Positions 4,683 through 8,032 of a stretch of 8,032 bases of DNA are shown piece by piece. The DNA lies in contig JAFGKN010000387.1 in assembly GCA_016928605.1 (NCBI GenBank), positions 1 to 8,032 of the forward strand, read 5' to 3'. A program made the translations under genes and the position numbers. The notes beneath the pieces were generated by a model. It did no database searches. It had not been told where the DNA came from and saw nothing but the letters and a program-made list of their open reading frames with translations. The stretch is from Planctomycetota bacterium (GTDB lineage: Bacteria > Planctomycetota > UBA8108). Position 1 is the stretch's first letter. Each line of letters begins with the position of its first letter.

Positions 4683-7655
4683 CTACGCTGCGGGGGGCGT
4701 CTCTACTCCGGACGGAAGCGCGGCCGGAGCTGCGCTCGGAGGCGTTTGTGGAGGCGCGGCCGGAGCGACAGCCGGAGGCGCGGCCGGCGGGACAGCCGGA
4801 GGCGTAGCCGGCGGGACAGCAGAAGGCGCGGCCGGAGCGACAGCCGGAGGCGCGGCCGGAGCGACCAGGGCGTCGATGCGGGCCTGGTACCGCTCGCGGA
4901 ACGTCGGGCCCAGAGCGCCGAACAGCGCCTCTCCACCAGGAGCGCTCATCCGTTCGCGCCAGCGCCGCGCGAGCAGGAGACCGCGCTCGGTGCCCCGGCG
5001 CAGAGCGAGCTGCTTCTCGAACCATCGCAGATCGAGCCAGGTCTCCTCCGCCGCCCGGCCGCCGGCCAGCATCTGCTCGAAAGCGGCGATCAGCTTCTCC
5101 GGCTCCTGCTGCGGCGCATCGAGCCGCGCGGCGAGCTCCTTCCGCCTCCTCCGCGACTCGACGTACTTCCCGAGAGCCTCCGTCTCCGCGGTGAGCTTCG
5201 TCCGGATCTGAGGGTTCTCCGCCTGGAGCTTCGACAGCTGCGCCAGCAGGGCCTCCTCCGGCCCCGGAGCAGCGCCGGCGCACTCCGCGGCGCGCGCCAG
5301 GGCCAGGGCGGCGGTCCACAGGCTTCGCATCCTCGCCGCGTCGCCCGCGTCGAGCCCTTCGGTCGAAAGGAAGCCGCTGATCTGCGGATCGGTGCAGAGC
5401 CTCGTGACGGACTCCATGAGGAGGACGGAGTCCCTCTCCACCGCCAGCGACTGCATCTGCTGCAGCACGGCGGGCAGCACGGCGTGCCCCTGCGCCAGCA
5501 CCAGGCCGATCACCTTGCGCCAGAGGTGATCGAAAACCGCCTTGTCCCGAGCCGCCAGACGGTCTCGCAGCGAGAGGAGAGAGACGAACCGCGAGAGCGC
5601 CTCCTGCCCGCCGACGTACGCGATGGCATCGAGAGCGCCGATCACCTCGAGCGGTTCGTACCTCTGCGGCTGGGACACGACAGTGACGAGCGCCTCGAGC
5701 GCTCCCTGATCCTTGCCCTGCGCGAGAGTCCCCAGCCCCAGGATCGCACCGAGCCGCAGCTCGCGCTCCTCGCTCGACTCGAGGATCTTGAGGTAGAAGC
5801 CCCTGACGACCGTGCGGACCTCGGCGTCGGCGGGCATGGCGTTCAGCCCGCTCACGCAGGCGCGCCGCAGCTCCATGCGAGCGGCCTTCGAGTTGTCGCT
5901 CCCGTCTCGCTCCTCGAACAGCGAGATGAAGAGATTCGCCGTGTCGCGGCTGAGCTGGCTCCTCGTCAGCTCGCCGAGCGCGGCGGTGCAGGCGGCGAGC
6001 AGCTCCAGGTCTCCCTTCTGCCTGGCTCTCGACAGGATCGTCTCGACATGCTGGCGAGCGGCCACCAGGCGCAGCGACCCCGTCGTCCGAACGAGCTCCA
6101 GAACCTCGCTGCGCACGATCTGGCTGGACGATCGGTCGCTCTCCGCGTCCACCAGGATCTCCAGCCGCGCCGCGGCGAACTTCGAGAGGGGCTCGAGCAG
6201 ATCCGGTCGATTCCCCAGGAGGGCGCGCTGCTTCCGCAGGGCGGCCATCGCTGCCAGGGACACCTCGGGTCTCTCGCTCGTGAGCAGCGTCCCCCGCGTC
6301 ACATCGAGCAGGAGATGGAAGGCGCGCTCGAGGAGCTGGGCGCGGAGGGCTTCGGCTCCTCCCTGGGGCTCCTTAGCCTCGGGATCTCCAGCTGCCGAGA
6401 TCTTCGCCTCCCGGATCCAGCCGGTGAACTCGGCCAGCGCAGCCACGGCCTCAAGCCTCAGCTCCTCTGCGCGGGCGGTCTGGAGGGCATCCTCCACGGC
6501 AGCGAGGATCCGCTCCGCATCCTGCGTCTCGCGCAGCCTGCCGATCGCCTGCCGCCACTGCGTCGCCGCCTCCTCGCTCACGATGCGCTGGCACTCCGCG
6601 AAGATCTCCGAGAGAGAGGCGTCCTTCTGCTCGTCCCACCAGCTCAACCACTTCTCCACCGATGAGAATGTGATGCGCAGCCGGGCGCGAATCTGCTTCA
6701 CGATGAGGTCCGTGGATCGAGGATACGCCTCGCAGTGCCGCCGCACCGCTTCGAAGCCGTACTCGAGGAACCGCTTCCCGTCCACTCGCCACAGGACTCG
6801 GCTGACATCCTCGATCACGGCAGGCTCGGGCGGAGGGTTGTGGACCAGGCGCGTGCCGAGAGCATCGATCGTGGGCGTTCCGGTGGAATCTCCGATCGCA
6901 AGCGCGCGGCGCTCCCAGTCGACCAGCGCCTCGATCGCCTCCAGCACGGCGCCGCGGAAGGATCGATCGCCGCGGCCCAGGAGCGAGAGCAGCGCATCGC
7001 CGCAGCGCGGAAACGGCGGCCCTCCTGCAGCCGTGAGAAGCCCCATGGCCTCGACGATCCTGCGAGCCGCCGCCCCGGTGGTCTGAGCGGGCGCGGCGAG
7101 AGGATGCCGGCTGGGATCGAGCTGCTCGAGCACGAGCTTGACGTGCTGAGCCCGCGCGGCCTCTCGCGAGGGCTCGTCGCCGGTCGTCGCCTGCAGGAGC
7201 GCGACGGCCGCCAGCGCTCCGCGCCGCTCGTCCGCTCCCTGGAGATGCTCGGGATCGAAGGCGAGTGGCGGAACCGCCTGCTGGCCGCTCGCGGCGGGAG
7301 CCGCTGCCACTCCTTCCGCCGCAGCGCTTGCCGGCGCGGCTTCGGCGGCCGCGTCGCGCTGGCTCGATGGACTCGATGGAGGAATCGCCTGCGGCTGCGC
7401 ACAGACTTCCGCCGCAGCAGAGGACAGCTGCAACCAGATCAGAAGCGCTGTCGCCGGGAGGACAACCCCCGAGCCCGTCAGCGAAGTCCGCGACGTCGCC
7501 GCGGCCGTCCAGGCCGGACCGCTGATCCCGCGCGCGAAGCGCGGCGAGGCATCGCGGCGGCGACAAACGCCGCGTGGAAGGAGCGACGCGGATCCGCCGG
7601 CTCTGGAGCCGGCCGGAGCCGCGCCTGAGTTTCGCGATAGGCTCTTGGATCGCAT
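4683..7655 (-). CDS. Large exported HEAT-repeat-like protein of unknown function with Pro/Ala tail
   Basis: From the ATG at 7655 this is a 990-residue protein. A basic, low-complexity N-terminal stretch of about 60 residues precedes a hydrophobic segment (about 62-82) that looks like a signal peptide or signal anchor, with AAA near its end. An Ala/Pro/Ser-rich linker follows. The body, from about residue 110 to 870, is helical and HEAT/ARM-like: examples are LRLEAVAALAEF, EVSLAAMAALRK, LLAACTAALGEL, LRLGAILGLGTLAQGK and VIGALDAIAYVGGQEAL. A conspicuous Trp-rich segment SVEKWLSWWDEQKDA lies in the first half. A charged coiled-coil-prone region comes next, and the last 60 residues (931-990) are a Pro/Ala/Val repeat. 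No enzymatic motif was recognised. The open frame continues upstream to a TTG at 7931, but that part is Arg/Gly-rich and looks untranslated; the Shine-Dalgarno at 7655 is weak. The protein is probably a periplasmic or surface scaffold, by inference only. Confidence 0.8.
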   Translation of the reverse strand: MRSKSLSRNSGAAPAGSRAGGSASLLPRGVCRRRDASPRFARGISGPAWTAAATSRTSLTGSGVVLPATALLIWLQLSSAAAEVCAQPQAIPPSSPSSQRDAAAEAAPASAAAEGVAAAPAASGQQAVPPLAFDPEHLQGADERRGALAAVALLQATTGDEPSREAARAQHVKLVLEQLDPSRHPLAAPAQTTGAAARRIVEAMGLLTAAGGPPFPRCGDALLSLLGRGDRSFRGAVLEAIEALVDWERRALAIGDSTGTPTIDALGTRLVHNPPPEPAVIEDVSRVLWRVDGKRFLEYGFEAVRRHCEAYPRSTDLIVKQIRARLRITFSSVEKWLSWWDEQKDASLSEIFAECQRIVSEEAATQWRQAIGRLRETQDAERILAAVEDALQTARAEELRLEAVAALAEFTGWIREAKISAAGDPEAKEPQGGAEALRAQLLERAFHLLLDVTRGTLLTSERPEVSLAAMAALRKQRALLGNRPDLLEPLSKFAAARLEILVDAESDRSSSQIVRSEVLELVRTTGSLRLVAARQHVETILSRARQKGDLELLAACTAALGELTRSQLSRDTANLFISLFEERDGSDNSKAARMELRRACVSGLNAMPADAEVRTVVRGFYLKILESSEERELRLGAILGLGTLAQGKDQGALEALVTVVSQPQRYEPLEVIGALDAIAYVGGQEALSRFVSLLSLRDRLAARDKAVFDHLWRKVIGLVLAQGHAVLPAVLQQMQSLAVERDSVLLMESVTRLCTDPQISGFLSTEGLDAGDAARMRSLWTAALALARAAECAGAAPGPEEALLAQLSKLQAENPQIRTKLTAETEALGKYVESRRRRKELAARLDAPQQEPEKLIAAFEQMLAGGRAAEETWLDLRWFEKQLALRRGTERGLLLARRWRERMSAPGGEALFGALGPTFRERYQARIDALVAPAAPPAVAPAAPSAVPPATPPAVPPAAPPAVAPAAPPQTPPSAAPAALPSGVETPPAA
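4750..4869 (-). repeat. 24-bp tandem repeat coding for the 8-residue Pro/Ala tail of the HEAT-like protein
   Basis: Five consecutive 24-bp units (starts 4750, 4774, 4798, 4822, 4846) are nearly identical; the last diverges in its final bases. Because 24 is a multiple of three, each unit adds eight residues of the type APAAPPAV on the minus strand, giving an extended proline-rich C-terminus that copy-number change can lengthen without breaking the frame. Such tails often act as spacers through the cell wall or periplasm. Confidence 0.85.
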
Positions 7656-7945
7656 CAGGATGGTCGCCCTGCCTGCCGGCGGGCCTGAGCCCCGCACGGC
7701 ACCTCCGAGATTTCGACAGCCTGCAGACGCGGCGCCGCGCCGCCCGGCTCGCTGCCCTTCGACACCTCTGCGCTCTACGGGCCTCGGAAACGGGATCCGA
7801 GCCCGCGGCAAAGACTCAAGATGAGACGACCCGCCGGCGCATCGAGCCCGCTGCGTCCATCCCGTGCCTTGAAAACCCCCGGCACCTCCTGCGCGCCGGG
7901 GCCGCAAGACGCGTCGAGCCCATGACCGCAATCGCTACGCGCACG
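7656..7945. other. Non-coding region upstream of the HEAT-like gene
   Basis: About 290 bp precede the HEAT-like gene. Open frames cross it only because the DNA is GC-rich; their translations are Arg/Gly/Pro-rich with no domain features. I could not identify a convincing -10/-35 pair for the leftward gene. The only clear structure is the hairpin at 7877-7901. Confidence 0.55.
7871..7901 (-). terminator. Possible terminator hairpin for a leftward gene beyond the window
   Basis: A perfect 7-bp GC stem (ccccggc at 7877-7883, gccgggg at 7895-7901) encloses an 11-nt loop. Read on the minus strand the stem is followed by GTTTTC, a short T-run of four. This is a weak intrinsic-terminator pattern and would serve a leftward transcript entering from beyond 8032. 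The loop is larger and the T-run shorter than usual, so it may be only a chance stem. Confidence 0.3.
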
Positions 7946-8032
7946 GCCGTTACCGGCAACGCTCGCTACATCCGCCGTTACCGGCAACGCTCGCTACATC
8001 CGCCGTTACCGGCAACGCTCGCTACATCCGCC
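7946..8032. repeat. Perfect 28-bp tandem repeat, at least three copies, running off the window
   Basis: Three identical 28-bp units start at 7946, 7974 and 8002, and the first bases of a fourth end the window. There are no spacers between units, so this is a minisatellite-type array and not CRISPR. Each unit contains gttaccggcaac, a near-palindrome with one mismatched pair. The period is not a multiple of three, yet the plus strand has no stop codon in any frame through the unit, while the minus strand meets TAA. A short plus frame from ATG 7922 (37 codons) is open through the array to the window edge; whether it is translated is unknown. Confidence 0.92.

Noticed and set aside
4569..6665. 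698-residue plus-strand frame opposite the HEAT-like gene
   Set aside because: It starts in the purine-rich array and its composition (Arg, Gln, Leu, Gly strings) is typical of a GC-rich antisense shadow; the minus frame has a signal segment and HEAT-like periodicity.
7656..7931. TTG-initiated extension of the HEAT-like protein to 7931
   Set aside because: The 92 extra residues are Arg/Gly-rich without features, and would put the signal segment about 150 residues from the start.
7946..8032. CRISPR array
   Set aside because: The 28-bp units are directly adjacent with no unique spacers, and no cas gene is present.

Overview
This is a GC-rich (by eye two thirds or more) window from a Gram-negative bacterium. 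The Gram-negative assignment rests on two lipopolysaccharide (LPS) genes, kdsA (Kdo-8-phosphate synthase) and lpxK (lipid A 4'-kinase), plus a lipoprotein with a lipobox. High GC, a large exported HEAT-like protein with a Pro/Ala tail, a stand-alone MshEN-like mini-protein and degenerate hexanucleotide arrays would fit Planctomycetota, Acidobacteriota or a related little-cultured lineage, but no marker here fixes the phylum.

Layout, left to right. Positions 1-252 are a degenerate 6-bp tandem array (42 units in one register) ending 3 bp short of the kdsA stop codon. kdsA (1104 to 256, minus) is preceded by an ADP-ribosylglycohydrolase-family gene (2147 to 1101, minus); the two overlap by ATGA and form a leftward operon. 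A roughly 320-bp divergent region (2148-2465) has candidate promoters for both directions. The rightward operon is a 72-residue MshEN/GspE-N-like protein (2466-2684), a lipoprotein with an uncertain start (2653-3450) and lpxK (3458-4549). A 133-bp convergent gap (4550-4682) is mostly a purine-rich 6-bp array. A 990-residue exported HEAT-like protein of unknown function (7655 to 4683, minus) follows. Its upstream region ends in a perfect 28-bp tandem repeat (7946-8032) that runs off the window.

How the genes fit together. kdsA supplies Kdo-8-phosphate for the inner core and lpxK phosphorylates the lipid A precursor, so the divergent region probably co-ordinates two LPS steps. The lipoprotein and the MshEN-like protein are inferred, from position only, to serve the envelope. 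The ADP-ribosylglycohydrolase relative is translationally linked to kdsA and has several substitutions in its metal-binding motifs.

The points most worth checking are: the Asp in KdsA where characterised enzymes have Cys or Asn; the degenerate ADP-ribosylglycohydrolase coupled to kdsA; the isolated twin-motif MshEN-like protein; the lipoprotein start or possible frameshift; and three independent tandem arrays placed at gene ends. No CRISPR array, transposase, tRNA, rRNA or obvious defence system was seen.
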